Shown here piece after piece: positions 1-9,006 of a DNA stretch of 64,000 nucleotides. Location: the NCBI GenBank assembly GCA_023251155.1, contig JAHEZH010000004.1, forward strand, positions 15,306 through 79,305, given 5' to 3'. Under the pieces are notes generated by a model, which worked only from the letters and a program-made list of their open reading frames with translations, searched no databases and was not told where the DNA came from. The stretch comes from Flammeovirgaceae bacterium (GTDB lineage Bacteria; Bacteroidota; Bacteroidia; Cytophagales; Cyclobacteriaceae). Numbering within the stretch: position 1 is the first letter of the stretch; each line of letters opens with the position of its first letter. The translations under genes were made by a program, and so were the position numbers.

Positions 1-2
1 AA

Positions 3-2390
3 GCATTACCCATTGGCAACGGCCGCATTGGTGCTATGGTGTTTGGCAAGGTCAATGAAGAACTCATTCAGCTCAATGAAGAAACACTATGGTCGGGCGG
101 GCCAGTGAACAGCAACCCGAATCCGGGAGTAGCAAACTACCTGCCAGCGATCAGAAAGGCATTGATGAATGAAGAGTTTGAAGAAGCAGAAAAGCTGACT
201 TCAAAAGTACAGGGTTTATTTACCGAATCGTACGAACCATTAGGTGACCTGATCATCCGGCACAACTTTACTTCAACACCTACTGCTTACTATCGCGATC
301 TGAATATTTCCAACGCCACTGCTACTACACGCTTTACCGTGGATGGAGTGGAGTACACACGCGAGTTTTTCATCTCTGCGCCTGATCAGATTTTTATTAT
401 CCGGCTTACGTCAAGCAAAAAAGGAGGATTGAATTTTACCGCTTCAACACAAAGTCCGCTCTATGCAGTGCATGAAACGGTAAGCACTAGCGAAGTAGTA
501 ATGAAAGGAAAAGCACCTTCGCATACCGTGCCGAGTTACATGTCATCGATGGAAATACCGGTAGTATATAACGATGCATCGAATTGTAAAGGAATGCGTT
601 TTCAATTGCGCCTGAAGGCAACCAGCCAGGACGGAAAAATCACCACCGATGCAAACGGATTACATGTAGCGGATGCAACCGAAGTGATTTTATTTCTTTC
701 TGCCGCCACCAGTTTCAATGGATTTGATAAATGCCCGGACAAAGAAGGCAAAGATGAAAACAGGATAGCCGCCAACTACCTTACTGCGGCCTCCGCCAAA
801 AGCTTTGATGAACTGAAGAAAAATCACATCGCGGATTATCAGCGCTATTTCAATCGCGTCATCTTTCAACTCAGTGCCGATTCTGCTGACCCTCTTCCGA
901 TGGACGAGCGACTGAAACACTATACCGAGGGCAATAAAGACAACGCCCTCGAAGCGTTGTACTTTCAGTTTGGTCGCTACCTGCTGATCGCTTCTTCAAG
1001 ACCGGGCGGAGTACCTGCCAACCTGCAGGGCATCTGGAACAATCACGTACGCCCACCGTGGAGCAGTAACTACACCACCAACATTAATACCGAGATGAAC
1101 TACTGGATGGCGGAGTCTGCCAACCTGTCGGAGTTACATACACCACTACTGGATTTGATTCAACATCTTGCGGTGACCGGTAAAGAAACCGCCCGGAATT
1201 TTTATAACGCCCCAGGGTGGACACTGCATCACAACACCGATATATGGGCTACTACCAACCCGGTAAGTGGAAGCCCGAGCTGGGCCAACTGGCCGATGGG
1301 GGGTGCGTGGATATCGCAACACCTATGGGAACATTTCCAGTTTACAGGCGACCGGAAATATCTAAAGGAAGTGGCTTACCCAGTGATGAAAGACGCTACC
1401 GCCTTTTGTTCTGCGTGGCTGATCGAAGACAAAAACGGAAAGCTGGTGACCGCTCCTGCTACTTCGCCCGAGAATATTTTCATTTCCGATAAAGGATACC
1501 AAGGCACTGTATCCGTTGCCACTACCATGGACATGTCATTGATCTGGGATTTGTTCACCAATGTGATACAGGCATCGGAGCAGCTGAATACCGATGCCGA
1601 ATTAAGAAAGTCATTACTGGAGCAGCGAAGCAAACTCTTCCCGTTGCAGATCGGTAAGAAAGGAAACCTGCAGGAATGGTATAAAGACTGGGAAGACGCC
1701 GAGCCACAGCACCGTCATATCTCACATCTGTTTGGATTGTTTCCGGGAAGACAGATTTCACCATTAACTACACCTTCATTTGCAAACGCATCAAAGCGAA
1801 CTCTTGAGCTAAGAGGCGATGGAGGAACAGGGTGGAGCAAAGGGTGGAAAATAAATGTATGGGCGCGACTGTATGATGGCAATCATGCGCATCAATTAAT
1901 TCGCGAGCAACTTACACTGACGGGAGTTGAGGGAACCCACTACGAAAATAAAGGGGGCACGTATCCCAACCTGCTCGATGCACATCCGCCTTTCCAGATC
2001 GATGGAAATTTCGGTGGCACATCCGGCATGGTAGAGATGCTGGTGCAAAGTCATGATGGCGTGCTCCATCTTTTACCTGCTCTGCCCGATGATTGGAGCG
2101 AAGGAAAAATAACGGGATTAAAAGCACGCGGTGGGTTCACGGTTGACCTGCAATGGAAAAACAAAAAAATCACTGAGGTAAAAATCACTTCTTCGTTAGG
2201 TGGCAACTGTCGTTTGCTGGTACATCAGCCATTGAGCGGAGCAGCATTAAGCAAAGCAAAGGGTGAAAATACCAATGCGTTTTATAAGCCGATTCAACCT
2301 ACTTCGACTGAAGTAAAAAGTAATCCATCATCGTTTTACTATGACATGGCTACTTCCATCGGTAAAACATATACATTAAAAGGAAAATAA
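3..2390 (+). CDS. GH95 family alpha-L-fucosidase-type glycoside hydrolase, 5' end cut by window edge
   Basis: The frame is open from base 3 and encodes the conserved GH95 N-terminal stretch [14 protein letters not shown] before the ATG at 36 used in the ORF track, so the real start lies outside the window. Family hallmarks follow: [11 protein letters not shown] near the start, [18 protein letters not shown], the acidic TSPENIF segment and IDGNFGG near the C-terminus, where GH95 enzymes keep the catalytic Asn/Glu/Asp set. The roughly 780 visible residues fit a full-length enzyme minus its signal peptide. GH95 enzymes hydrolyse alpha-1,2-L-fucosides (some act on L-galactosides), usually in the periplasm or on the surface. 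Substrate cannot be told here. It converges on the permease gene with a shared terminator between them. Confidence 0.9.
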   Translation, partial: ALPIGNGRIGAMVFGKVNEELIQLNEETLWSGGPVNSNPNPGVANYLPAIRKALMNEEFEEAEKLTSKVQGLFTESYEPLGDLIIRHNFTSTPTAYYRDLNISNATATTRFTVDGVEYTREFFISAPDQIFIIRLTSSKKGGLNFTASTQSPLYAVHETVSTSEVVMKGKAPSHTVPSYMSSMEIPVVYNDASNCKGMRFQLRLKATSQDGKITTDANGLHVADATEVILFLSAATSFNGFDKCPDKEGKDENRIAANYLTAASAKSFDELKKNHIADYQRYFNRVIFQLSADSADPLPMDERLKHYTEGNKDNALEALYFQFGRYLLIASSRPGGVPANLQGIWNNHVRPPWSSNYTTNINTEMNYWMAESANLSELHTPLLDLIQHLAVTGKETARNFYNAPGWTLHHNTDIWATTNPVSGSPSWANWPMGGAWISQHLWEHFQFTGDRKYLKEVAYPVMKDATAFCSAWLIEDKNGKLVTAPATSPENIFISDKGYQGTVSVATTMDMSLIWDLFTNVIQASEQLNTDAELRKSLLEQRSKLFPLQIGKKGNLQEWYKDWEDAEPQHRHISHLFGLFPGRQISPLTTPSFANASKRTLELRGDGGTGWSKGWKINVWARLYDGNHAHQLIREQLTLTGVEGTHYENKGGTYPNLLDAHPPFQIDGNFGGTSGMVEMLVQSHDGVLHLLPALPDDWSEGKITGLKARGGFTVDLQWKNKKITEVKITSSLGGNCRLLVHQPLSGAALSKAKGENTNAFYKPIQPTSTEVKSNPSSFYYDMATSIGKTYTLKGK

Positions 2391-2397
2391 GAATACA

Positions 2398-2421
2398 TGC
2401 GGAAGACCAATTGATCTTCCG
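2398..2421. terminator. Bidirectional intrinsic terminator
   Basis: Perfect 8-bp stem GCGGAAGA/TCTTCCGC around an 8-nt loop, between two convergent stop codons. A T-rich run follows on the plus side. Confidence 0.7.
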
Positions 2422-2428
2422 CTTTGAT

Positions 2429-4807
2429 TCAATCATTCCGCAATGTCATCGCTGGATTAGTTATGGCTATGTTAAAGATTGCACCACCGGTTGATGCTAT
2501 TCCAATCACAAAAACAATTACTCCGCTCATTATTAACGTCACCGGCCCAATTGCAATGTGTTGTTTATACAAGCTATTCATTAATGCGTTAGTCAGAAAA
2601 TAACCACCAGTGCCACCCAGCAAAGCTGCTACACTTAGAAGCACAGCAAATTCACGACTTAACATGCGTATGATATTGTTTACGCTTGCTCCTAATACTT
2701 TGCGAACTCCAATTTCATTGGCGCGCCTTTGAACATTAAGACTAGCCATAGCATAGATACCTGAAGATGACAGCAGGCAGCCAAGCAGTGTCATGAAAAA
2801 GAAAATCTGCCGCAGGTTAACATTGTATTCATTGGCCTCTTCATACACAATTTCTTTTTGCAGGTTACTTTCAAATGGGCGGCCAGGAAATAAGCTCTTC
2901 CAATCTTTCTCCAACTGTTTGTTAATCCCATTTAAATCAGATTCATCTGCACGCACAATCAGCGTAGAAAAAGCTTTCTGGGACACTAGAGTGTAAACAT
3001 GATCTGCATCAGAACCATGTTTGAATCCACTCAAATGATTTCCAACTACACCGATTATACGATATGGTTTTTCATCATAGATCAATTGAGTTTCCAATGG
3101 GTTTTTTAACTGATGATTAACCACAAAATTCTCGTCTACTAATATTGTCGATTCATAATCCAGCGAGTTAGCTTCAATAAAATCACGACCATGAATAACA
3201 GGCAGTCCAACTGTTTCAAGGTAATCAGCACCCACTTTATACAAAATTGTTCTAGAGGAAGTGGTATCTATTCTAATGGTTGCTTTACGTGCCGTGTAAG
3301 GGCCAATTGAATTGGCAGCCCCAGCTATTCGTTCAATCTTCGGATTCGTATTGATTTTATTTTTGAATCTCGAATACTCCTGTTCATCCAGCACATTCAC
3401 TATCAATAATTTTTTATGATCGTAGCCCAGGCCAAGTTCTTTCTGATAAGTTGCATTTTGTGTAAACACAAGTCCTGCTATCAATACCATCACAGAAAGT
3501 GAAAACTGTATTACCATTAACGACTTACTCAAAAAAGATTTTCCGGCGATACGTGTCTTTCCTTTAAGCAATTCAATCGGATTATAACGACTGTTTAACA
3601 ATGCAGGGTAAGCTCCAGCCAGTAATGCAGTAACAAAGAGTAATACACTGAGGGCAACAATCAGGTTCAGCATATTTAGGTCATGCAAACCATATTGCAG
3701 TTGCCACATCCGTGCAAACTGTGGCACAATAAACTGCGCGATAATTAAGCCCGCTGCCAGAGCAAAAAAAACAGTAATGAGCATTTCAATTAAAAACTGA
3801 GCAACAATTTGTCTCCTGCGTGAGCCCACCACTTTGCGCACTCCTATTTCCCTCAATCGTTCGCCCGCCAATGCTATTGTAGTGTTTGTAAGATTAAAGC
3901 AAGCAATGAGTAAAATCATTGCCGCCAATACACTGAAGATAATTAGCGCAATAGTAGGAATCGGTAATCGCAGATCACTCTCACTCACCTCGCCATTGAC
4001 AACAGGCGTGGAAAAAGGAACCAGCTCAAATGAGGTAGTGCGAATTTCTTTTTGATCAAGATTAATCAGCTTCACATACTTACCCAACTGCTTGCCCACA
4101 GGGGCACGTTGATTAATATCATTCAACTTAAGTAAAACTGAAGCAGAATAATCAGCATCGAGCTCATCCGACACAATTTTATGACTATCTAAAAACTTCT
4201 CTATTCTCATCAAGGCATCGATGTGAAAAGAAATATTTAACGGAAGTGTCTCGAGCACACCACCTACAACTACTTGTTGAATTATGCCGTTGATTTCAAC
4301 ATTCATCGTTTCGCCCACAGGATCAGTATCAGCAAAGTATTTTTTGGCCAAAGCACTGCTCAGAAAAATGGATTGCTGATCGTTAAAGTTCTTATGTGCC
4401 CCGCGTGACAATCCAATCGGAAACATGTTGAAAAAAGATGCATCGGCGAAGCGTATGTTTTCATGAAAGGCATTGTCGCCATAACTAACAATACCATCTT
4501 CATTATAGAATCGCGAAAAGGTTTCTATACCAGCCATTTCCCTGGAGGCCAACGGACCAATAGCCAGCGGACACACTAATGTAGGGTCATCTTTACCTGT
4601 TACTGTCTCGCGATGATGTATCACTTTGACAATATTCTTTACATCATCCTGCTCGAAGTAATCATCAAACTCAATATTGTATGCCAACAACAAATACGCA
4701 GCCATACAACAAGCCATGGCAATACCCATACCGAGGGTATTGATAAATACATACATTTTGTTTCGTGACAAATGGCGAAAAGCCAAAACGAAAAAATTCC
4801 TGAGCAT
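2429..4807 (-). CDS. ABC transporter permease, FtsX/MacB type (large Bacteroidetes form)
   Basis: The 792-aa protein has an N-terminal membrane segment (about 20-42), a MacB periplasmic core domain, four membrane segments around 283-450, a second periplasmic domain and three C-terminal segments (about 675-785). The FtsX motif EIGVRKVxG appears twice, after each half, showing the duplicated MacB_PCD-FtsX layout. Such proteins work with a MacB-like ATPase in export or in signalling against antimicrobial compounds. No ATPase gene is adjacent, so the partner is encoded elsewhere. Substrate unknown. Confidence 0.85.
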   Translation of the reverse strand: MLRNFFVLAFRHLSRNKMYVFINTLGMGIAMACCMAAYLLLAYNIEFDDYFEQDDVKNIVKVIHHRETVTGKDDPTLVCPLAIGPLASREMAGIETFSRFYNEDGIVSYGDNAFHENIRFADASFFNMFPIGLSRGAHKNFNDQQSIFLSSALAKKYFADTDPVGETMNVEINGIIQQVVVGGVLETLPLNISFHIDALMRIEKFLDSHKIVSDELDADYSASVLLKLNDINQRAPVGKQLGKYVKLINLDQKEIRTTSFELVPFSTPVVNGEVSESDLRLPIPTIALIIFSVLAAMILLIACFNLTNTTIALAGERLREIGVRKVVGSRRRQIVAQFLIEMLITVFFALAAGLIIAQFIVPQFARMWQLQYGLHDLNMLNLIVALSVLLFVTALLAGAYPALLNSRYNPIELLKGKTRIAGKSFLSKSLMVIQFSLSVMVLIAGLVFTQNATYQKELGLGYDHKKLLIVNVLDEQEYSRFKNKINTNPKIERIAGAANSIGPYTARKATIRIDTTSSRTILYKVGADYLETVGLPVIHGRDFIEANSLDYESTILVDENFVVNHQLKNPLETQLIYDEKPYRIIGVVGNHLSGFKHGSDADHVYTLVSQKAFSTLIVRADESDLNGINKQLEKDWKSLFPGRPFESNLQKEIVYEEANEYNVNLRQIFFFMTLLGCLLSSSGIYAMASLNVQRRANEIGVRKVLGASVNNIIRMLSREFAVLLSVAALLGGTGGYFLTNALMNSLYKQHIAIGPVTLIMSGVIVFVIGIASTGGAIFNIAITNPAMTLRND

Positions 4808-4895
4808 AAGCGATGAAGTTTTTAGGTACCACTTAGACTTACGCAGCAGGAAACTGGTTACAGGTACTTTGCTTTACTATGTCAATCTTTTAGAA

Positions 4896-5960
4896 TCACG
4901 CTTCTCTTAATATGGAAGTGGCCATTTTCCACTCCTCATCCTTCTCAATTTTAAAACTGAAATCCCTCTCCAGATCAGATTGATGCAGCAATTGTTTTAG
5001 TCGATCACTTAGCGCATAGGGAGTGTTGACATGATAATAGAGCTCACGCTTTTTGTATAAAGTAACACGCCCGATGTATTGTGCGATACAGGTGGCGCTG
5101 ATCTCCTGTTCCAAAAAACTTTCAAACAAATTCAAGGCTTCAGCTTCTTCGCCAATAGGATGCCCGTTCTCATTGTATTGCAGCACCGGCAACGTGACGA
5201 GCAGCAGCCAGGGAAACTCACTCTTGTACTTATAATCGAGATAGGAAAAATTGGCGGTGATGAAAATAAGATAACCGTTGCTATCGGTGGATTCAACTAC
5301 CTGGAAACGTTCAATCGGGTATTTTAAATGCTTGCGTTCTTTGATCAGCTGGCCCAGCGAGCTCAGCATCGGGTACTCTTCTTCCTCGGCATCTTCCGGC
5401 ACAACATCTACTTCCAGGTAATCAATATCCAATACAGCAGATTGCTCTCCGATCAGGCTATCGATAACAATGTAAGTGCCGTTGAGGAAAATGTTTCTCT
5501 CTTCTTCGTTGTAATCCGGATAGCAGACCCGAATGCCAATGGACTCCGGATGTTCTTCGCTGTGGAGTGGTACAAAGAGAATGGTTTCCGGATCGAATTT
5601 CTTTCCCTGGTAATCCAGCACAAAACCGGGTCCGTTGGGTTGTTTGTATTTCACCACTCGCCATCGCGGAAGCGGAGGTGCAGCATCAACCAGTTCTTCT
5701 ACTTTTTCAAAATACTCACGCACCCCTTCCGCGGTGATCACCAGCTCTACGTCATCTTCTTTTGGATGTGCACCGATTTCAAAAAACAAGTGCTCGCAAT
5801 AGTCATGAAGGTGACCGAGCAGCTCATCCATCAGGCGCTCCTTTTCCTGTTCATCTACCTCGCTGATGAAAAGATAGCTATGATTATTGGCCGAAAACCA
5901 TTTCCAGAATGCATTGGCTTTGGACGCCCCCTCCTTCTTAAACAACATGGCTGCAGACAA
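4896..5960 (-). CDS. Uncharacterised acidic cytoplasmic protein
   Basis: A 354-aa protein with no signal peptide and no membrane segment. It is rich in Asp/Glu, including an EDAEEEEYP stretch in the middle. I do not recognise a catalytic motif. A second ATG four codons in is an equally good start. It stands alone, between the KptA terminator and the permease gene. Confidence 0.7.
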   Translation of the reverse strand: MSAAMLFKKEGASKANAFWKWFSANNHSYLFISEVDEQEKERLMDELLGHLHDYCEHLFFEIGAHPKEDDVELVITAEGVREYFEKVEELVDAAPPLPRWRVVKYKQPNGPGFVLDYQGKKFDPETILFVPLHSEEHPESIGIRVCYPDYNEEERNIFLNGTYIVIDSLIGEQSAVLDIDYLEVDVVPEDAEEEEYPMLSSLGQLIKERKHLKYPIERFQVVESTDSNGYLIFITANFSYLDYKYKSEFPWLLLVTLPVLQYNENGHPIGEEAEALNLFESFLEQEISATCIAQYIGRVTLYKKRELYYHVNTPYALSDRLKQLLHQSDLERDFSFKIEKDEEWKMATSILREA

Positions 5961-6004
5961 TCAGTGATTCTTCAAACATATTAAAAATAATTCGAATAGA
6001 AATA

Positions 6005-6034
6005 AGACAGCGGCAAATTGCCGGCTGTCTTATC
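6005..6034 (-). terminator. Intrinsic terminator after kptA
   Basis: Hairpin with an AAGACAGC/GCTGTCTT stem just downstream of the KptA stop, followed by a T-rich stretch on the minus strand. Confidence 0.6.
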
Positions 6035-6041
6035 TCCATTT

Positions 6042-6608
6042 CTATCTGTCCACTTTAGTGAGGTAAACGGGAGGAACATGATCGGTAAGCCACACCCCAT
6101 TATCGGAGCGGAAGAATTCAAAACCATTTTCACTCATTTCTAACGCACGCACCTCAAAAACAAAAGGAACACCTTGACGCTGCCCTACATTAATCGCTGT
6201 GTCCTGGTCTGCGCTAAGGTGAACGTGATGTCGTTTCTGCTTACGAAGTCCTTCTTTTAGAATAACATCAACCCATTTTGCCGCCGTGCCATGATAAAGA
6301 ACAGGCGGTGGCGTTTGCGAGGTATAGTCCAGGTCCACCTCTACCGAATGGCCCTGGCTTGCCCTGATTTTATCTTCCGCTTCATTCAGCATAAAGCGTT
6401 TCTTACTGTTGGTCTCCACCACGTGTTTCAATATCGGCAGGGTGATCGTTTTACCCGAAGCATTCATTTTTTCCATCAGGATATCCACATCGGTCCATCC
6501 GTTTTCATCCAGTCTAATACCAATTCTTTCCGGCTTATGCCGCAGCACCAGGCTCAGAAATTTGCTGAGGTGGTTGGTTTCTTTCTCGTTGATTATAAAT
6601 TCATTCAT
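6042..6608 (-). CDS. kptA: RNA 2'-phosphotransferase KptA/Tpt1
   Basis: Transfers the internal 2'-phosphate of a spliced or repaired RNA to NAD+, giving ADP-ribose 1'',2''-cyclic phosphate. The protein shows the Tpt1 N-terminal Arg-His signature (LSLVLRHKPERIGI), then DENGW, YHGT and VHLS of the ART-type NAD fold; 188 aa is the usual length. I chose the internal ATG at 6608 because the ten codons before it (MLLVKEKSKQ) are not family-like; the track starts at 6638. Tpt1 is needed when the ligated junction keeps a 2'-phosphate, so it marks the end of an RNA-repair gene set. Runella Tpt1, from the same phylum, is a characterised homologue. Confidence 0.93.
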   Translation of the reverse strand: MNEFIINEKETNHLSKFLSLVLRHKPERIGIRLDENGWTDVDILMEKMNASGKTITLPILKHVVETNSKKRFMLNEAEDKIRASQGHSVEVDLDYTSQTPPPVLYHGTAAKWVDVILKEGLRKQKRHHVHLSADQDTAINVGQRQGVPFVFEVRALEMSENGFEFFRSDNGVWLTDHVPPVYLTKVDR

Positions 6609-6654
6609 TTGTTTACTTTTTTCTTTTACCAGAAGCATTTCTCCTGATCATTGG

Positions 6655-6837
6655 TTAATCGTTCTTAACTTCAAACAGAACATCCGTTCGCAGTACCTGC
6701 TTCACTCCTTCCAGCACTTCGCTTCCCTCATGCTCCAGATCATGATAGAAGAACAAAGCTGAACCCTTCCTAGGTTGGACTACGATCTTGTCAAAACGGG
6801 TCTCTCCACCTTTGAAATCATCATTGAGATAAATCAT
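6655..6837 (-). pseudogene. C-terminal fragment of a 2OG-Fe(II) prolyl-4-hydroxylase-like dioxygenase
   Basis: Sixty codons match only the C-terminal end of P4H-type dioxygenases: YLNDDFKGGETRF, the distal-His segment DLEHEG, and the 2-oxoglutarate-binding VLRTDV. The N-terminal part with the HxD iron ligand is missing, and the 70 bases upstream contain in-frame stops. It is best read as a gene remnant between kptA and the Thg1 operon. Confidence 0.6.
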
Positions 6838-6909
6838 GAAACAACTGTTTAGTCCAGAAGTTTATCTATCTATTTTTTGCTAAAAAGTTCTTTTCCATTT
6901 TGCCAAATT

Positions 6910-7311
6910 TTACACTCCATTGAGTACACTTCTAATTTTATCCGTCATCAAAAACTGTTTTCCCACAAATGATTTTTCAATACGGATACCATTTATGATT
7001 TCAGAATTGAACTCATCCAATTGCTCAGCAGGAACCCAAAGCTCCTGGTGATAAGGAAGGCCTACTGTTTGAATTTGAAATTTCTTAAAGTAATCATCTG
7101 AAATATCAAAAGCCGTAACAAAGCCCACACCATCCGAATTTGGATCACCCCTATTCCATTGTTCAGCAATTTCGGCAGCATACTTAAAATTAAGTACAGG
7201 ATAAAAAATAGGTTGCCAGAAAAGCCGTGGTGGGAACCGTTTCATTCCTGAGTCAATAATTAAAGCGAGCTCATTTGCTCCGGTTGGTCTGTATAGTGTT
7301 ATGTTTTTCAT
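6910..7311 (-). CDS. Small 'ADP-ribosylation/crystallin J1'-type protein, function unknown
   Basis: A 133-aa protein opening with YRPTGANELALI and containing FPPRLFWQPIFYPV, GFVTAFDISDDYF and LPYHQELWVPAEQLDEF. I recognise this from memory as the small family usually labelled ADP-ribosylation/crystallin J1. Its function is not established and an ART-like fold is only a guess. Its start overlaps the Thg1 stop by 4 bases (ATGA), so the two are translationally coupled. That points to a role linked to tRNA end repair. Confidence 0.6.
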   Translation of the reverse strand: MKNITLYRPTGANELALIIDSGMKRFPPRLFWQPIFYPVLNFKYAAEIAEQWNRGDPNSDGVGFVTAFDISDDYFKKFQIQTVGLPYHQELWVPAEQLDEFNSEIINGIRIEKSFVGKQFLMTDKIRSVLNGV

Positions 7312-8075
7312 TTAAGCTCTGTTCTTAATAATTCCCTGATCATCAAATTGTAATTCTCTCCTTTTGGAAGATCTTCTTGCATCTTTAACTGATTTCTACA
7401 AACAACAACCTCTTCATTCGTCTTTGGGTTAATCGATTGTCTATCCACTGGTGAATAGAAGAATCCAACACCTCTTTTCTGCCATGAAGGAATTGAATTG
7501 TAATTGATTCCCTGTTTAAAAAGCAATTCATTTTTATCTGCGACTGACATTCCGCGCAATTGCTCTGTTACCACTGATAGGCTCACTCCTGAATCTCTAC
7601 GCTTCCAGTAGCAATAAGCATTCAATGCATTACGATTCGCATCCTCTGCCCGCCAGCGAAAATAATCCACCACCAGGTCGCTATTCGGCAGTGGAACTAT
7701 TCTACAGTCGAAAGCACCGATTGTATTCATAGCCAACGAGAAGCGAGCACTTGCTTCGCCAGCGAGAACAGAGACGATCTTGCGCGTTTTACGCCCAAAT
7801 CCATTTTCTCCTTTATCGAAGAGCAAAGAGATTTCATCACTTTGAGTATAGCCATAAGTGATCTTAAATCCACAATCCATCAAATGCTTAACTACTTCTA
7901 TCATGGTATCTCTAAAACGCATATCAAACGGACGTGCTAATGGCAGTATTTCTTTTGTTAGTTTAGTAAAGCCACGTCCATCCAAACGCACAACGATGTA
8001 TACTTCAGGTGTCGCAATCTGATCCATGCTTAATTCAAAAGCACGCATCTTTTTATCCAACTCATCAAATTTCAT
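7308..8075 (-). CDS. Thg1-like tRNA 3'-5' polymerase (tRNAHis guanylyltransferase family)
   Basis: Adds nucleotides in the 3'-5' direction to the 5' end of tRNAs. Bacterial Thg1-like proteins repair 5'-truncated tRNAs rather than only adding G-1. The palm-domain metal motif is seen as VVRLDGRGFTKL near residue 30 and the second carboxylate as TQSDEISLLF near residue 80. The 255-aa length matches the family. It sits in a tight operon: the small kinase gene overlaps its start by 11 bases and the crystallin-J1-type gene overlaps its stop. Grouping a 5' kinase with a 5'-end polymerase suggests rebuilding of damaged tRNA 5' ends. Confidence 0.92.
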   Translation of the reverse strand: MKFDELDKKMRAFELSMDQIATPEVYIVVRLDGRGFTKLTKEILPLARPFDMRFRDTMIEVVKHLMDCGFKITYGYTQSDEISLLFDKGENGFGRKTRKIVSVLAGEASARFSLAMNTIGAFDCRIVPLPNSDLVVDYFRWRAEDANRNALNAYCYWKRRDSGVSLSVVTEQLRGMSVADKNELLFKQGINYNSIPSWQKRGVGFFYSPVDRQSINPKTNEEVVVCRNQLKMQEDLPKGENYNLMIRELLRTELK

Positions 8076-8511
8076 TTTTCCAATCGTTTATCGTGAATGC
8101 ATCTCCTTGCAAAGACACATAGTACAATTTATCAAAGCCTTCTTCGTAGGCCGGCAGCTCCAGCATTTTGTGCTTATAAAGAATTCCTTTTCGCTCAATT
8201 TTTTCCTTACCCTTTCTTCCTTCATTTCGTTCTATACACACATTCCGTTTCGATTCAAAATAATAACCTGTAACGGAGTATTTTTTCTCTCTTGCCATCC
8301 GGATGTAATCCGCTCGCTCCGCCCTTACCACATTGGTATTATCAATAACCACTCTTTGATGTAGAGACAATGCCAAATTCAAAAACTGGCGTTCTTTATT
8401 TCGCGTATTAAAAAGATCCAGGCTGATGCGCATGTACGTAGTGAAGAAATTTCTTTTATAGAAACTACTTTTGCCACTTGCCGGAATACCCATCAGTACA
8501 ATTAATTCCAT
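8065..8511 (-). CDS. Small polynucleotide-kinase-like P-loop kinase
   Basis: A 148-aa P-loop protein with Walker A GIPASGKS at residues 8-15, a DNTNV strand near 70 and an Arg-rich lid, as in T4-Pnk-type 5'-OH kinases of the AAA_33 family. There is no phosphatase domain. It is first in the operon with Thg1 and the small ART-like protein, so phosphorylation of a 5'-OH RNA end before Thg1 extension or ligation is the likely job (inference). Confidence 0.8.
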   Translation of the reverse strand: MELIVLMGIPASGKSSFYKRNFFTTYMRISLDLFNTRNKERQFLNLALSLHQRVVIDNTNVVRAERADYIRMAREKKYSVTGYYFESKRNVCIERNEGRKGKEKIERKGILYKHKMLELPAYEEGFDKLYYVSLQGDAFTINDWKNEI

Positions 8512-8529
8512 AATTTTTCAAAATAAAAA

Positions 8530-8550
8530 AGCCCCGCTGTTGGCGAGGCT
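8530..8550 (-). terminator. Intrinsic terminator after the 31-aa ORF
   Basis: Stem AGCC.CGC/GCG.GGCT around a 4-nt loop, followed on the minus strand by six T. It separates the upstream transcripts from the kinase-Thg1 operon. Confidence 0.65.
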
Positions 8551-8577
8551 TCGTATAAGGTCTGAATTATAACTTTT

Positions 8578-8673
8578 CTAAATCATTCCATCATACCACC
8601 CCGCATACAGGCTACCGCGTTCATAGGTGTTACCTACGACTGCTTGTGCATGGATATGTAATTGGTTTAGCAT
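8578..8673 (-). CDS. 31-aa small ORF with its own promoter and terminator
   Basis: This ORF is too short for the track. It starts ATG-CTA-AAC and ends Tyr-Asp-Gly-Met-Ile-stop; composition is mixed with aromatic residues (YERGSLYAGWYDGMI at the C-terminus). A perfect TACCTTTG -7 box lies 7 bases upstream of the ATG and a terminator 27 bases after the stop, so a short transcript is almost certain whether or not it is translated. It could instead be a small RNA. I do not recognise the peptide. Confidence 0.5.
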   Translation of the reverse strand: MLNQLHIHAQAVVGNTYERGSLYAGWYDGMI

Positions 8674-8680
8674 GATGAGG

Positions 8681-8688
8681 CAAAGGTA
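8681..8688 (-). promoter_or_regulatory. Bacteroidetes -7 promoter box TACCTTTG
   Basis: Exact match to TAnnTTTG on the minus strand, directly upstream of the 31-aa ORF. The transcription start would lie at or within a few bases of the ATG. Confidence 0.6.
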
Positions 8689-8796
8689 ATTTAAGTTTTT
8701 GGAATTACGCTTCTTAATGAGCAAAAAAGTTAAGGGAGTTCGCGTTACTGCATCTCTATAAAAAGCTTCTCTTATTTCGACCAGAATTGAATCTGC

Positions 8797-8995
8797 CTAA
8801 GAAGAATCGGGCGCATCTGGTAAATCTGATTTTTTAAATAACTCATTAAGTAACTGAGTCTTTTCTTCTACCTCCCGGACCAGGTCTTCATACAAAAACT
8901 CACTGGGTGTTATTTGTAATAATTTTTTCCGATCGGTACGCGGCAATTCCGTTTAGTACAATCTGTTCCAACTCCTGCTTTGTAATTGGATTCAT
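8797..8995 (-). pseudogene. Frameshifted small gene following rtcB
   Basis: An ATG 11 bases after the rtcB stop opens MNPITKQELEQIVLNGIAAY. The frame closes after 31 codons, but skipping one base in a run of six A continues as QITPSEFLYEDLVREVEEK for about 40 more residues to a TAG. The whole span is 199 bases, one more than a multiple of three. A one-base homopolymer insertion is the simplest reading; a sequencing error or +1 slippage are alternatives. The product would be a roughly 65-aa acidic helical protein in the rtcB transcript. Confidence 0.55.
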
Positions 8996-9006
8996 ATTCA
9001 CCGCAT

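Noticed and set aside
5328-5984. 218-aa plus-strand ORF opposite the 354-aa gene
   Set aside because: It is the antisense shadow of the 4896-5960 gene with Phe/Ile-rich, non-protein-like composition.
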